Of a stretch of DNA of 64,000 nucleotides, positions 28,361-38,010 are shown in pieces (position 1 is the stretch's first letter; every line of letters starts with the position of its first letter). The DNA is taken from positions 2,294,001 through 2,358,000 of the forward strand of contig NZ_CP023671.1 in the NCBI RefSeq assembly GCF_003606265.1, read 5' to 3'. The stretch comes from Clostridium septicum. Lineage in GTDB: Bacteria; Bacillota; Clostridia; Clostridiales; Clostridiaceae. A program made the position numbers and the translations under genes. The notes below the pieces were generated by a model that was not told the origin of the DNA, did not search any database, and was given only the letters and a program-made list of their open reading frames with translations.

Positions 28361-30214
28361 ATGAACAAAATTACAGACCATATTCTATATAAGGTTGAAA
28401 AACCATCAAGATATACTGGTGGAGAATTAAATCAAGTAGTAAAAAATTTAGATGAAATTGATATAAGATTTGCATTTTGTTTTCCAGATGTATATGAAGT
28501 TGGGATGTCTCATTTAGGAACAAGAATACTTTATCATACAATAAATCAAAGAAAAGATACATATTGTGAAAGAGTTTTTGCGCCATGGCCAGATATGGAA
28601 GCAGAACTTAGAAAAAATAATATTTCATTAATGACATTGGAAACTAAGGATCCTTTAACAGAATTTGATATTTTAGGATTTACACTTCAATATGAAATGA
28701 GTTATACAAATATATTAAATATGTTAGATATGTCAGGAATAACTTTAAGGGCATCAGAAAGAGGAGAAGATGAACCTATAGTTATGGCTGGTGGACCATG
28801 TGCATATAATCCTGAGCCTTTATATGATATAGTAGATTTCTTTGAAATAGGCGAAGGTGAAGAAATAATGAATGATGTCCTTGATATCTATAAAAAGTAT
28901 AAGGGGAAAGGGAAGAAGAAAGAATTTTTAAGAGAGATATCTAAGATAGAAGGTGTTTATGTACCTTCATTATATGATGTTACATATAATGAAGATGGAA
29001 CGATAAAAGAATTTACACCTAAATTTGAGGATGTAAAACCAAGAGTTAAGAAAAGAATAATAAATAACTTTGATAAAGTAGATTTTCCTATAGATATGAT
29101 AGTTCCTTACTCAGAAATAGTTCATGATAGAATTGTGTTAGAAACAACAAGAGGATGTACTAATGGATGTAGATTTTGTCAAGCAGGAATGATTTATAGA
29201 CCTGTTAGAGAAAAAAGTACAGCTACTTTATTAGAACAAGCTAGAAAAATGATTGAATCAACAGGATATCAAGAAATTTCGCTTGCATCATTAAGTATAT
29301 GCGATTACTCAGATATACAAAATCTTGTAAGTAAGTTAATTTTTGAACATGCATCAAAAAATGTTGGTGTAGCATTACCGTCAATAAGAGTAGATGCATT
29401 TTCAGTAGATTTAATAAAGGAAATTCAAAAGGTTAGAAAAACTGGTTTAACATTTGCTCCAGAAGCTGGCTCTCAAAGAATGAGAGATATAATAAATAAA
29501 GGGCTAACGGAAGAACGAATATTAGAAGCAACAAAGAGTGCCTTCGAATCAGGATGGAGCACAATTAAGCTGTATTTTATATTAGGATTACCTTATGAAG
29601 AAATAGAAGATGCTGCTGGAATAGGTGAATTAGCTCAAAAGATGGCCAATGTTTATTATGGGATTCCAAAAGAAAATAGACAAAAGGGATTAAAAATAAC
29701 AGTAAGTACATCAATATTAGTTCCAAAGCCATTTACACCATTCCAATGGGCTAAAATGGCAAGGCCAGAAGAAATATGGCAAAAGATTGATGCTGTAAAG
29801 GGTGCTATAAAATCAAGATCTATAAATTATAATTATCATGAACAAAAAACTTCACTTATGGAAGCTATATTTGCAAGAGGAGATAGAAGAACTTGTGATT
29901 TATTAATTAAAGCTTTTGAAAAAGGAGCTAAATTTGATGGATGGTCAGAATACTTTGATTATGATTTGTGGGTTGAAGCTATGAAAGAATGTGATATAGA
30001 TCCAGAATTTTATGTGTATAGGGAAAGAAGTTATGATGAAGTGCTTCCATGGGATTTCATTGATATAGGAGTAAATAGAAAATATCTTGAATTAGAAAAT
30101 GAAAAGGCTAAGAGAGCAGAACTTACACAAAACTGTAGAAAAGGCTGTACAGGATGTGGAGTTAATGTAAACTTTAAAGAAGGGAAGTGTTTCGAAGGTG
30201 CGTTACGTAATTAA
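28361..30214 (+). CDS. TIGR03960-family radical SAM protein (B12-binding-type N-terminus)
   Basis: 617-aa radical SAM enzyme. An N-terminal cobalamin-binding-like Rossmann domain (FPDVYEVGMSHLGTRILYH) precedes the radical SAM core, whose cluster motif is RGCTNGCRFCQAG (CxxxCxxC), and a C-terminal Cys cluster (NCRKGCTGCG). Substrate not established; the gene is invariably next to the TIGR03936/DUF2344 gene and RNase G/rplU in clostridia, which suggests an RNA- or ribosome-related modification. AGGAGGAAGG site; overlaps the next gene by 17 bp. Confidence 0.9.
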   Translation: MNKITDHILYKVEKPSRYTGGELNQVVKNLDEIDIRFAFCFPDVYEVGMSHLGTRILYHTINQRKDTYCERVFAPWPDMEAELRKNNISLMTLETKDPLTEFDILGFTLQYEMSYTNILNMLDMSGITLRASERGEDEPIVMAGGPCAYNPEPLYDIVDFFEIGEGEEIMNDVLDIYKKYKGKGKKKEFLREISKIEGVYVPSLYDVTYNEDGTIKEFTPKFEDVKPRVKKRIINNFDKVDFPIDMIVPYSEIVHDRIVLETTRGCTNGCRFCQAGMIYRPVREKSTATLLEQARKMIESTGYQEISLASLSICDYSDIQNLVSKLIFEHASKNVGVALPSIRVDAFSVDLIKEIQKVRKTGLTFAPEAGSQRMRDIINKGLTEERILEATKSAFESGWSTIKLYFILGLPYEEIEDAAGIGELAQKMANVYYGIPKENRQKGLKITVSTSILVPKPFTPFQWAKMARPEEIWQKIDAVKGAIKSRSINYNYHEQKTSLMEAIFARGDRRTCDLLIKAFEKGAKFDGWSEYFDYDLWVEAMKECDIDPEFYVYRERSYDEVLPWDFIDIGVNRKYLELENEKAKRAELTQNCRKGCTGCGVNVNFKEGKCFEGALRN

Positions 30215-30899
30215 GTTCACTAAAGAATCAAGCATAAAATTTATATCTCATTTAGATTTAATGAGAACAATTCAAAAGGTAATTAGAAGAGCAGATCTTC
30301 CTATGCAATATTCAAAAGGATTTAATCCGCATATGGCATTATCAATAGCACAACCTTTATCAGTTGGAGTTTACTCAGAGGCTGAATATATGGATATAGT
30401 ATTAGTTGAAGAGTTAGATGAAAATGAAATAATTGATAGATTAAATGAAAAAACTGCACAGGGTATAAAATTCATAAGTGCACATAAGGTTATAAATGTT
30501 GATGGAGAAAAGAAATTACCTCAAAGTATGGCTTTAGTTGATGCGGCTAGATTTACAGTAAAAATGCTCTGTGATAAATCGGAAGAAGTTTCTTCTAAAA
30601 TGGAATCATTATTAGGTGAAGAAAAGTGGATTACTATAAAAAAGAGTAAAAAAGGCGAAAAAGAAGTAGATTTAAAGACTATGATTAAAGGCTTTAAATA
30701 TTGGGTGAAAGATAATGAGATTATAATAAATATGTTAATTTCTTCAGGAAGTAGGGAGCACTTATCACCTGATTTAGTAGCATCATATATAAAAGGTAAA
30801 ATATCAAATATAATTGAAGATGCATTTGTAGATATAAAGAGGGAAGAAATGTATGTATTAAAGGGAAAAAATTACGTGGCTCTATATAAAAGTATTTAG
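30198..30899 (+). CDS. TIGR03936/DUF2344 radical-SAM-associated protein
   Basis: 233-aa companion of the preceding radical SAM protein (fused to it in some bacteria). N-terminal signature YVIKFTKESSIKFISHLDLMRT and MQYSKGFNPHMALSIAQPL. It begins at GTG 30198 inside the upstream gene, so the two are translationally coupled. Function unknown. Confidence 0.9.
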   Translation: MRYVIKFTKESSIKFISHLDLMRTIQKVIRRADLPMQYSKGFNPHMALSIAQPLSVGVYSEAEYMDIVLVEELDENEIIDRLNEKTAQGIKFISAHKVINVDGEKKLPQSMALVDAARFTVKMLCDKSEEVSSKMESLLGEEKWITIKKSKKGEKEVDLKTMIKGFKYWVKDNEIIINMLISSGSREHLSPDLVASYIKGKISNIIEDAFVDIKREEMYVLKGKNYVALYKSI

Positions 30900-30911
30900 G
30901 AAGTGTGATTT

Positions 30912-32360
30912 ATGAAAAAGATATTCATCGAGAGGAAAAGAAATCTTTTAAGGATAGCTATACAGGATAAAGGAAGATTATCAGAGTGTTTTGTTGAGGA
31001 GTATTCTTTAGATCCTCAAATAGGAGAAATATATAAGGGACGTGTTAAAAATATAGTTCCAGCTATTAATTCAATCTTTGTAGATATTGGGTTATCTAAG
31101 GAAGGATATATGTATTTAAGCAATGAGCTTAAAGGTAAAGGAATAAAAAAAGGCGATGAAATTTTAGTTGAAGTAGTTAAAGAACCATTAAATAACAAAG
31201 GTGCAAAGTTAACATCAAAAGTAAGTGTTTCAGGGAAGTTTATGGTTATAACCTTAGGTGGAAGCGGAATTAGCTTTTCAAAAAGAATAACAGATTATAA
31301 AGAAATAAATAGATTAAAAGACTTTATTACTCCATTAGATGGATATGAATTATTATTAAGAACTAATTCAGTTAATGCAACGAAAAATCAGTTAGAAGAA
31401 GAGCAAAAAGCTTTAATTGAAAAAATAGATTGTATAAAAAGAAAATTATTTTATAGTTTAAAACTTGGAAAAGTATATGGCGAAAATATAATTTTAAATA
31501 AGGTTTTAAGGGATAAGGTAGATGATGAAGCTGAGATAATAGTAGATAATGAGGATGACTATAATCAAGTAATGGAGTATTTTAAAAATAATGAAGATAT
31601 AAAAATATTCTTATTTAATGAAAACAGAGGATTATTTCATTATTATGATATAGAAAAAGAAATATTAAAACTTAGGCATAATAAAGTTAATTTACCTTGT
31701 GGTGGAAATATTGTTATTGATAAAACTGAAGCTATGTATGTTATAGATGTAAACTCAGGGAAAAATATAAAAGGTAGATCTTTTGAAAAAACAATATTAG
31801 AAACTAATGTAGAAGCAGCAAATGAGATAGGACGTCAAATAAGACTTAGAAATTTAAGTGGAATAATAGTGATAGACTTTATAGATGTAAGAAATAAATT
31901 ACATAAAGCTATAATAATGGATGAATTAAAGAAATCATTATCACCTGATAAAGGCAATGTAAGAATATTTCCATTTACAGAATTAGATTTAGTTCAAATA
32001 TCAAGAAAAAGAATAGGAAAGTCAATTTATAATTATTTGGATGAATCTTGCAAAAGATGTAAAGGGCAAGGCGAAGTTTTAAAAATATCATATATAGAAA
32101 ATTTATTGGAAAATGAAATTATTAAATGCAATGAAGAGAATTCAATAAATGATTTTTATATAGAGTTAGATAAAAATTATCAAGAAGAAATAGAAGGTAA
32201 CATGTTTAACTTTTTAAGGAATATTCAAGGATTAGATAAAGAAATATATTTAAATTTTGTTGATGGAATTGAAGGATATAAAATAGAACCTTTAATATTT
32301 AATACACAAAAAGAAAATGTAAAAAAATTTAAAGTTAATGCTTATGAAAAATATGAATAA
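30912..32360 (+). CDS. rng: Ribonuclease G/E family
   Basis: 482-aa endoribonuclease for rRNA maturation and mRNA decay. N-terminal S1 domain (GEIYKGRVKNIVPAINSIFVDIG), catalytic Mg-binding Asp in MYVIDVNSGK and IIVIDFIDVRN, and the zinc-link CKRCKGQG. It lacks the long scaffold of RNase E. It ends 37 bp before the promoter of the L21 operon. Confidence 0.93.
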   Translation: MKKIFIERKRNLLRIAIQDKGRLSECFVEEYSLDPQIGEIYKGRVKNIVPAINSIFVDIGLSKEGYMYLSNELKGKGIKKGDEILVEVVKEPLNNKGAKLTSKVSVSGKFMVITLGGSGISFSKRITDYKEINRLKDFITPLDGYELLLRTNSVNATKNQLEEEQKALIEKIDCIKRKLFYSLKLGKVYGENIILNKVLRDKVDDEAEIIVDNEDDYNQVMEYFKNNEDIKIFLFNENRGLFHYYDIEKEILKLRHNKVNLPCGGNIVIDKTEAMYVIDVNSGKNIKGRSFEKTILETNVEAANEIGRQIRLRNLSGIIVIDFIDVRNKLHKAIIMDELKKSLSPDKGNVRIFPFTELDLVQISRKRIGKSIYNYLDESCKRCKGQGEVLKISYIENLLENEIIKCNEENSINDFYIELDKNYQEEIEGNMFNFLRNIQGLDKEIYLNFVDGIEGYKIEPLIFNTQKENVKKFKVNAYEKYE

Positions 32361-32365
32361 AAATC

Positions 32366-32395
32366 TTTACAAGTAACATAATAATATGATAAAAT
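32366..32395 (+). promoter_or_regulatory. SigA promoter of rplU-prp-rpmA
   Basis: TTTACA at 32366-32371, 18-bp spacer, TAAAAT at 32390-32395, immediately before the L21 leader. Confidence 0.6.
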
Positions 32396-32397
32396 AT

Positions 32398-32486
32398 CAA
32401 ATGTTAACCGCACATAAGAGGTTTTTTAAAAACAAAGTTTAAACTTTGTACCTTGGTTGGCGAGACCGTAATAAGAGGAGGTGTTT
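32398..32486 (+). ncRNA. L21 leader (autoregulatory mRNA element)
   Basis: The 5' UTR of rplU contains CCGCACATAAGAGG, a self-complementary ACAAAGTTTAAACTTTGT stem and TTGGTTGGCGAGACCG, the conserved pattern I associate with the Firmicute L21 leader that binds excess L21. Assigned from memory of the motif and its position. Confidence 0.75.
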
Positions 32487-32489
32487 TTA

Positions 32490-32801
32490 ATGTACGCAGT
32501 ATTAACTACAGGAGGAAAACAATACAGAGTTCAAGAAGGAGACGTAATATACGTTGAAAAACTTAACGCTGAAGTTGACTCAACAGTTGAATTAACAGAA
32601 GTTTTAGCTGTTTCAAACGGAGAAACTTTAAAAGTTGGTGCACCAGTTGTAGAAGGAGCTAAGGTTGTAGCTAAGGTTGTTGCTCAAGGCAAAGCTAAGA
32701 AGGTAACAGTTTTCAAGTACAAACCAAAGAAGGACTACAGAAAGAAGACTGGACACAGACAACCATACACTAAGTTAGTAATCGAAAAGATCGAAGCTTA
32801 A
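32490..32801 (+). CDS. rplU: 50S ribosomal protein L21
   Basis: 103-aa L21. N-terminus [18 protein letters not shown] and C-terminal [19 protein letters not shown] are diagnostic. ATG 32490 follows AGGAGGTG; an in-frame upstream start at 32481 lies inside the ribosome site. Visibly richer in C-ending codons than its neighbours, as expected for a highly expressed gene. Confidence 0.97.
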   Translation: MYAVLTTGGKQYRVQEGDVIYVEKLNAEVDSTVELTEVLAVSNGETLKVGAPVVEGAKVVAKVVAQGKAKKVTVFKYKPKKDYRKKTGHRQPYTKLVIEKIEA

Positions 32802-32805
32802 TATT

Positions 32806-33192
32806 ATGATTAAGATTACGATATTTAAGAAGGATAACTTAACTCTAGGATTTAAGATTAAAGGTCATGCTTTATCTAGAGAGGAAATGAAGCGTGCAAC
32901 TGGAGAAGTTTTTGATTTAGTTTGCAATTCAGTTTCAGTATTATCTCAAAGTGCTGTAATAGGTATGGAGGAAGTTTTAAAGCTTCCGGTTAAGTATGAA
33001 ATTAATGATGGATTTTTAAATATAAATTTATCAAATCTTGACTTAGAAGAAATTAAGAGTGCACAAGTCATTCTTTTAACTTTTGAAAAAAGTTTAGAAA
33101 GTTTAATGATGACTCTTAAAACGAGTTTTGGAAAAAACAAAGATAGTGAATATATAAAATTATTGAAAGAGGAGGTGCAAGAGATATGTTAA
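32806..33192 (+). CDS. prp: Ribosomal-processing cysteine protease Prp
   Basis: 128-aa YsxB/Prp protease that removes the N-terminal leader of L27. Catalytic His in IKGHALSR and Cys in [13 protein letters not shown]. The loop between them is longer and more charged than the usual GHA...G.D form. It overlaps the rpmA start by 7 bp, so protease and substrate are co-translated. Confidence 0.9.
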   Translation: MIKITIFKKDNLTLGFKIKGHALSREEMKRATGEVFDLVCNSVSVLSQSAVIGMEEVLKLPVKYEINDGFLNINLSNLDLEEIKSAQVILLTFEKSLESLMMTLKTSFGKNKDSEYIKLLKEEVQEIC

Positions 33193-33485
33193 TGATGAAC
33201 CTTCAATTATTTGCTCACAAAAAAGGGGTAGGTAGCTCAAAGAACGGTAGAGATTCAGAATCAAAGAGATTAGGAGTTAAAGCTGCTGACGGAGAGTTCG
33301 TTTTAGCTGGAAACATTCTAGTTAGACAAAGAGGAACAAAGATTCACCCAGGAACTAACGTAGGTAAGGGTGGAGATGATACTCTATTTGCTAAAGAAGA
33401 CGGAATCGTAAGATTCGAAAGAATGGGTAGAGACAAGAAAAAGGTTAGCATTTACCCAGTAAATGTTGAAGAAATAGCAGAATAA
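33186..33485 (+). CDS. rpmA: 50S ribosomal protein L27 with cleavable leader
   Basis: 99-aa L27. The N-terminal extension MLMMNLQLF precedes the mature [15 protein letters not shown], the Prp cleavage site ([10 protein letters not shown]) found in Firmicutes. Mature L27 reaches into the peptidyl-transferase centre. GAGGAGGTG precedes ATG 33186. Confidence 0.97.
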   Translation: MLMMNLQLFAHKKGVGSSKNGRDSESKRLGVKAADGEFVLAGNILVRQRGTKIHPGTNVGKGGDDTLFAKEDGIVRFERMGRDKKKVSIYPVNVEEIAE

Positions 33486-33499
33486 TATTATTTTTTCAT

Positions 33500-33530
33500 A
33501 AAGCACCCTAAAATTAGGGTGCTTTCTTTT
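33500..33530 (+). terminator. Terminator of the rplU operon
   Basis: AAAGCACCCTAA (33500-33511) pairs with TTAGGGTGCTTT (33514-33525), then T-rich. Confidence 0.85.
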
Positions 33531-33792
33531 GTTAATTTGCTATAGAGAGTTAATAATGAATAATGAATAATTAGTAATGAATAAGTTTTAAAATATTTAA
33601 GAGATGTTCTTATAAACATTAAAAGTTTTATCTTAAATTATTTATCATTCATTATTAATTATTAATAAAGTGATATAATCACTTTATTTCTTTATGGTAT
33701 AATAAACATTATAAAATAATGGGATAATATAAAGATGAGAATTTATATTATTACGTGTAATTAAAAGTTATTACAGAAAGATAGGTGAGTAT
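33531..33792. repeat. Intergenic region with AT-rich imperfect inverted repeat
   Basis: Near 33549-33582 repeated TAATGAATAA units stand opposite ATTCATTATTAATTATTAATA at 33649-33667, an imperfect inverted repeat of about 30 bp per arm spanning ~120 bp. A short perfect hairpin AAAGTGAT-ATA-ATCACTTT lies at 33667-33685. The remainder is the obgE promoter region (TATAAT-like boxes near 33697-33730). Possibly a small MITE-like or REP-like repeat; copies elsewhere cannot be seen. Confidence 0.35.
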
Positions 33793-35082
33793 ATGTTTAT
33801 AGATAAGGCCAAAGTATTTGTTAAATCTGGAGATGGTGGTAATGGTTGTGTTTCTTTTAGAAGAGAAAAATACGTACCGTTAGGTGGACCAGATGGAGGA
33901 GATGGAGGAAAAGGTGGAAGTGTCATATTCAAGGTTGATACAGGACTAACTACACTTTTAGACTTTAAGTATAAAAAGAAATTCATAGCTCAAGCAGGTG
34001 GAAAAGGTGAAGGATCTAAGTGCTATGGTAAAGATGGAGAAGACCTTTACATAAATGTTCCTATGGGAACAATAATAAGAGACTTTGAAACAAACAAAGT
34101 AATAGCTGACCTTTCACATAAAGATGATGTATTTGTTCTTGCAAGAGGTGGAAAAGGCGGAAAAGGTAACTGTAAGTTCTGTACACCAACAAGACAGGCG
34201 CCACACTTTGCAGAACCAGGAATGCCAGGGGAAGAAAGATGGATAACTTTAGAATTGAAATTATTAGCAGATGTAGGATTAGTTGGATTCCCTAATGTAG
34301 GTAAATCAACTTTACTTTCAACAGTAACTGCAGCAAAACCTAAGATAGCTAACTATCACTTTACAACTTTAAAACCAAATTTAGGGGTAGTAAAGGTTGA
34401 AGGAATAAATGCGTTCGTTATGGCAGATATACCAGGTATTATTGAAGGTGCTTCAGAAGGTATAGGATTAGGATTAGAATTCTTAAGACATATAGAAAGA
34501 ACTAGATTATTAATCCACGTTGTAGATATCTCAGGAATAGAAGGAAGAGATGCTATAGAAGATTTTATAAAGATAAATGAAGAACTTAAAAAATATTCAG
34601 TAAAATTATGGGATAGACCGCAAATAGTTGTAGCTAATAAGGCAGATATGCTTTTTGATGAAGAAGTCTTTGAAAACTTTAAAAAGAAAGTAAATGAACT
34701 AGGATTTGATAAAGTATTTAAAATGTCAGCAGCAACTAAAGCTGGAGTTGAAGATGTAATTAAAGAAGCAGGAAGAATGCTTTCAGAAATTCCAATAATA
34801 GATTTAGAAATTCCAGAAGAAGAAAGATTTATACCAGAAGAAAAGAAATTTACTTATGAAATATCTATTGAAGACGGTGAGGATGATAATAAAGTATATG
34901 TTGTTACAGGTTCATTTGTCGATAGATTATTAAACTCTGTAAATATCCATGACGCAGATTCATTAAGATACTTCCATAAAGTTTTAAGAAATAAAGGCGT
35001 ATTAGATGAGATAAGAGAGATGGGAATAAAAGACGGAGATATGGTTAGACTTAACGACTTTGAGTTTGAATATATATTATAG
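33793..35082 (+). CDS. obgE: GTPase ObgE/CgtA
   Basis: 429-aa essential ribosome-assembly GTPase. Gly-rich Obg domain ([21 protein letters not shown]), G domain with [15 protein letters not shown] and NKAD, and a C-terminal OCT domain (about 340-429) as in Firmicutes. First gene of the obgE-yhbY-nadD-yqeK-LCP operon, with very short intergenic gaps. Confidence 0.97.
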   Translation: MFIDKAKVFVKSGDGGNGCVSFRREKYVPLGGPDGGDGGKGGSVIFKVDTGLTTLLDFKYKKKFIAQAGGKGEGSKCYGKDGEDLYINVPMGTIIRDFETNKVIADLSHKDDVFVLARGGKGGKGNCKFCTPTRQAPHFAEPGMPGEERWITLELKLLADVGLVGFPNVGKSTLLSTVTAAKPKIANYHFTTLKPNLGVVKVEGINAFVMADIPGIIEGASEGIGLGLEFLRHIERTRLLIHVVDISGIEGRDAIEDFIKINEELKKYSVKLWDRPQIVVANKADMLFDEEVFENFKKKVNELGFDKVFKMSAATKAGVEDVIKEAGRMLSEIPIIDLEIPEEERFIPEEKKFTYEISIEDGEDDNKVYVVTGSFVDRLLNSVNIHDADSLRYFHKVLRNKGVLDEIREMGIKDGDMVRLNDFEFEYIL

Positions 35083-35093
35083 GAGGAGAAACT

Positions 35094-35396
35094 ATGTTAA
35101 CAGGAAAACAGAGAGCTTACTTAAGAGGATTAGCTAATGGTATGGATCCTATATTTCAATTAGGAAAGAATGGAATAGAAGAAACTTTTTTGAAGCAAAT
35201 AGAGGAAGCGCTAGAAGCTAGAGAACTAATAAAAATAAAAGTTTTAGAAAATAGTGGATTAGAAACAAGAGAAGCTTCAAATTATATTTGTGAAAAAATA
35301 GGATGTGAAGGAATTCAAGCTATAGGAAGTAAAATGGTCTTATATAAAAAGTCATTAAAAAAACCTAAAATTGAATTACCAATAACAAAAAGATAG
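35094..35396 (+). CDS. yhbY: YhbY-family ribosome assembly RNA-binding protein
   Basis: 100-aa CRS1/YhbY-domain protein: LTGKQRAYLRGLANGMDPIFQLGKNGIEE and the GxxG-type motif region. Associates with pre-50S particles in other bacteria. AGGAGG precedes ATG 35094; nadD starts 5 bp after its stop. Confidence 0.92.
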   Translation: MLTGKQRAYLRGLANGMDPIFQLGKNGIEETFLKQIEEALEARELIKIKVLENSGLETREASNYICEKIGCEGIQAIGSKMVLYKKSLKKPKIELPITKR

Positions 35397-35400
35397 ATAG

Positions 35401-36000
35401 ATGAAAAGAATCGGCATAATAGGAGGAACCTTTAATCCTATTCATTTGGCTCATTTATATATAGCATATGAGGCAAAACACCAACTAAATTTAGATAAGG
35501 TGATATTTATGCCAGCAGGGAGCCCACCACATAAGGATACCAATGGTATCCTTATGGCTCCCTTAAGGTATGATATGGTTAAATTAGCTATAGCTTCTTA
35601 TAAAGATTTTCAAATAAGTGATTATGAGATAAAGAAACAAGGATATAGTTATACATTTGAAACATTACAGTATCTAAGTTCTCCAGATAATCGTTTATTT
35701 TTTATAACAGGTGCGGATTGTTTAATGGATATAGAAAAATGGAAAGAACCGGAAAAAATATTTTTAAATTGTAAGTTTATTGTTTTTAATAGGTCGGGAT
35801 ATAATAAGAAACTATTATTAGAACAGAAAAATAAAATAGAGAAGAAATATGATACAAAGATTAGTTTTTTAGATACTATTGATTTGGAGATATCCTCTTC
35901 TATGATTAGACAAAGAATAAAAGAAGATAAAAGAGTAGATTTTTTCTTACCTAAAGAGGTATTGGATTTTATAAAGAGAAATCAACTATATAAGGGGTGA
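35401..36000 (+). CDS. nadD: Nicotinate-nucleotide adenylyltransferase
   Basis: 199-aa NAD biosynthesis enzyme joining NaMN and ATP. Nucleotidyltransferase motif GGTFNPIHLAHL (HxxH form HLAH instead of the usual HxGH) and C-terminal SSSMIRQRI. The Gly-to-Ala change in the HxGH motif is mild. No strong ribosome site is visible, so translation is probably coupled to yhbY. Confidence 0.93.
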   Translation: MKRIGIIGGTFNPIHLAHLYIAYEAKHQLNLDKVIFMPAGSPPHKDTNGILMAPLRYDMVKLAIASYKDFQISDYEIKKQGYSYTFETLQYLSSPDNRLFFITGADCLMDIEKWKEPEKIFLNCKFIVFNRSGYNKKLLLEQKNKIEKKYDTKISFLDTIDLEISSSMIRQRIKEDKRVDFFLPKEVLDFIKRNQLYKG

Positions 36001-36004
36001 GGGT

Positions 36005-36571
36005 ATGTATGATGTAAATGAGATTAAAAATTATCTTAAAAATAATTTAGTAGAAAGTAGATTTAATCATACTTTAGGTGTAGTTGAGACATCAATAAAG
36101 CTTGCAAAAATAAATGATGTAGATTTAAATAAGGCTAAAATTGCAGCTTTAATTCATGATGTTGCTAAAAATAAAACAGTAGATGAAATGAAAAAAATAA
36201 TAGATGAGAATAAAATAAAACTATCATATGATGAAGAGAATACTCCAGAATTATGGCATAGTATAATTGCTCCAATCATAGGGAGAGAAGTTTTTAATAT
36301 AGATGATGAAGAAATTTTAAGTGCAGTAAGGTGGCATACAACTGGTAAAGAAAATATGTCTACCTTAGATAAGATAGTATATATAGCTGACATGATTGAG
36401 CCTAACAGAAGATTTCCAGGTGTGGAAAAAATAAGAAGTACAGCTTTTAAAAATCTTGATGAAGGGATTTTAATGGCTTTAACACATACTACTAGGTATT
36501 TATTAGACAAAGGTTTCACAATAGATATTAATAGTATTAAAGCAAGAAATTATTTGCTTTTAAATAAATAA
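36005..36571 (+). CDS. yqeK: YqeK HD-domain Ap4A hydrolase
   Basis: 188-aa HD-superfamily protein; YqeK enzymes split diadenosine tetraphosphate symmetrically to ADP. Motifs: RFNHTLGV, LIHDVAKN, WHSIIAP, RWHTTG and DMIEPNR. Four bp after nadD. In most Firmicutes rsfS follows soon after; here an LCP gene follows and rsfS is not found. Confidence 0.92.
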   Translation: MYDVNEIKNYLKNNLVESRFNHTLGVVETSIKLAKINDVDLNKAKIAALIHDVAKNKTVDEMKKIIDENKIKLSYDEENTPELWHSIIAPIIGREVFNIDDEEILSAVRWHTTGKENMSTLDKIVYIADMIEPNRRFPGVEKIRSTAFKNLDEGILMALTHTTRYLLDKGFTIDINSIKARNYLLLNK

Positions 36572-36592
36572 AAAGTAGAGGAATGTTTTGGA

Positions 36593-37945
36593 ATGGGGAA
36601 AAGAAAAAGGGAAGTAGATAATCCGGTTGCAAGAAAGAAAAGCTTAAAAAATGAACACTTAAGAAAAAAGAAAATGAGAATACAACAAAAAAGAAGAAAA
36701 ATTAAAAGAAGTATAATGGCATTTATTATTCTTCTTTTAATTTTAGTTATAGGTGGAGGAATATATATATATTCTTTTTTAGCAGGACTAAATAATCATA
36801 CTACTCTTTCAAAACCTTTAACACCAGGGTGGAATGAACCTGTAAATATACTAATAGTTGGAATGGATATTGGAGATACAGAAAATCTAGAAAATAAAGC
36901 TGGCAGAAGAACAGATAGTATAATGGTTTTAAACTATAATCCATCTACTAAAAAGGTTCATTTAGTATCAGTTCCTAGAGATACTATGATTGAAGTTGAT
37001 GCATATGTAGACGATGGGCAATATCAAAGGTATTGGAAAATAAATGCTGCTTACACTTTAGGTGGTGAAGAAGAATTAATAAAACATATTCAAAATTTGC
37101 TTGATGTAAAGATTAACTATATGGTAGAAATAGACTATAAAGCATTTAGAAATTTAGTGGATGCTGTAGGTGGAGTTGATATGTATATAGATCAAGATAT
37201 GTTTTATGATGATGATGTCCAAAACCTACATATAAGGTTTAATGCAGGAGAAAATGTTCACTTAGATGGACAAAAAGCAGAAGAGTTCTTCAGATGGAGA
37301 AAGAATAATGATGGAACAGGTCTTATTAATGGTGATATAGATAGAATTAAAAATCAGCAAAAGTTTATTAGTAAGCTAGTTGAGAAGTGTCTTACACCTT
37401 CAATAATATTTAAAGTACCTGATATTTTAAAATCTATTAGTGACAATGTAGATACAAATCTAACTGCTAATAGAATGTTATCCTTAGGATTAAGCATATT
37501 AAGACTTAAACCTGAAGATATAATAATGACCAGTTTAAAAGGTGAATTTCAAGAGATTTACAGGCAAGATTATTTAATAGTTGATAAAAAAGATAATATA
37601 GAATTAATAAACTCACTATCATCTTCTGAATTATCAAATGATTCTATTGCTACATCAAAGAAAAAAGAGGACATTAAAATTATGGTGTTAAATGGAACAA
37701 AGGTTAATGGATTAGCAGGGAACTTGCAGACAAAATTAAATGAATCAGGGTATACTTCAGTTGATGTGGGTAATTCGTTAGAACCTAGAGATAAAAGTGT
37801 AATACAGACTAATGATAAAGAGATTAGGAATTTATTAAAAAATGATACAGATATAAGCAAGACGGAAAAACTTACGAATGAGCAGTATGAGAGTTATGAT
37901 GTAGTAATAATTCTTGGTAATGATTACAATCTATTTGGAGATTAA
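36593..37945 (+). CDS. LytR-CpsA-Psr (LCP) wall polymer ligase
   Basis: 450-aa protein: very basic N-terminus (residues 1-42), one membrane helix (~43-64), LCP domain (~82-245; RTDSIMVLNYNP, SVPRDTMIEV, FFRWRKNNDGTG with conserved Arg) and a C-terminal LytR_C domain (KIMVLNGTKVNGLAGNLQTKL). LCP enzymes attach teichoic acids or other polymers to peptidoglycan. Part of the obgE operon. Confidence 0.9.
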   Translation: MGKRKREVDNPVARKKSLKNEHLRKKKMRIQQKRRKIKRSIMAFIILLLILVIGGGIYIYSFLAGLNNHTTLSKPLTPGWNEPVNILIVGMDIGDTENLENKAGRRTDSIMVLNYNPSTKKVHLVSVPRDTMIEVDAYVDDGQYQRYWKINAAYTLGGEEELIKHIQNLLDVKINYMVEIDYKAFRNLVDAVGGVDMYIDQDMFYDDDVQNLHIRFNAGENVHLDGQKAEEFFRWRKNNDGTGLINGDIDRIKNQQKFISKLVEKCLTPSIIFKVPDILKSISDNVDTNLTANRMLSLGLSILRLKPEDIIMTSLKGEFQEIYRQDYLIVDKKDNIELINSLSSSELSNDSIATSKKKEDIKIMVLNGTKVNGLAGNLQTKLNESGYTSVDVGNSLEPRDKSVIQTNDKEIRNLLKNDTDISKTEKLTNEQYESYDVVIILGNDYNLFGD

Positions 37946-37960
37946 AGATATCTATGTAAA

Positions 37961-37993
37961 AAAGGGTAGAAGGTCTAATGATTTTCTACCTTT
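37961..37993 (+). terminator. Weak hairpin after the LCP gene
   Basis: AAAGGGTAGAA pairs with TTCTACCTTT with one bulge; short T run only, so read-through into the next gene is likely. Confidence 0.4.
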
Positions 37994-38010
37994 AACATTA
38001 GGAGGAAATG

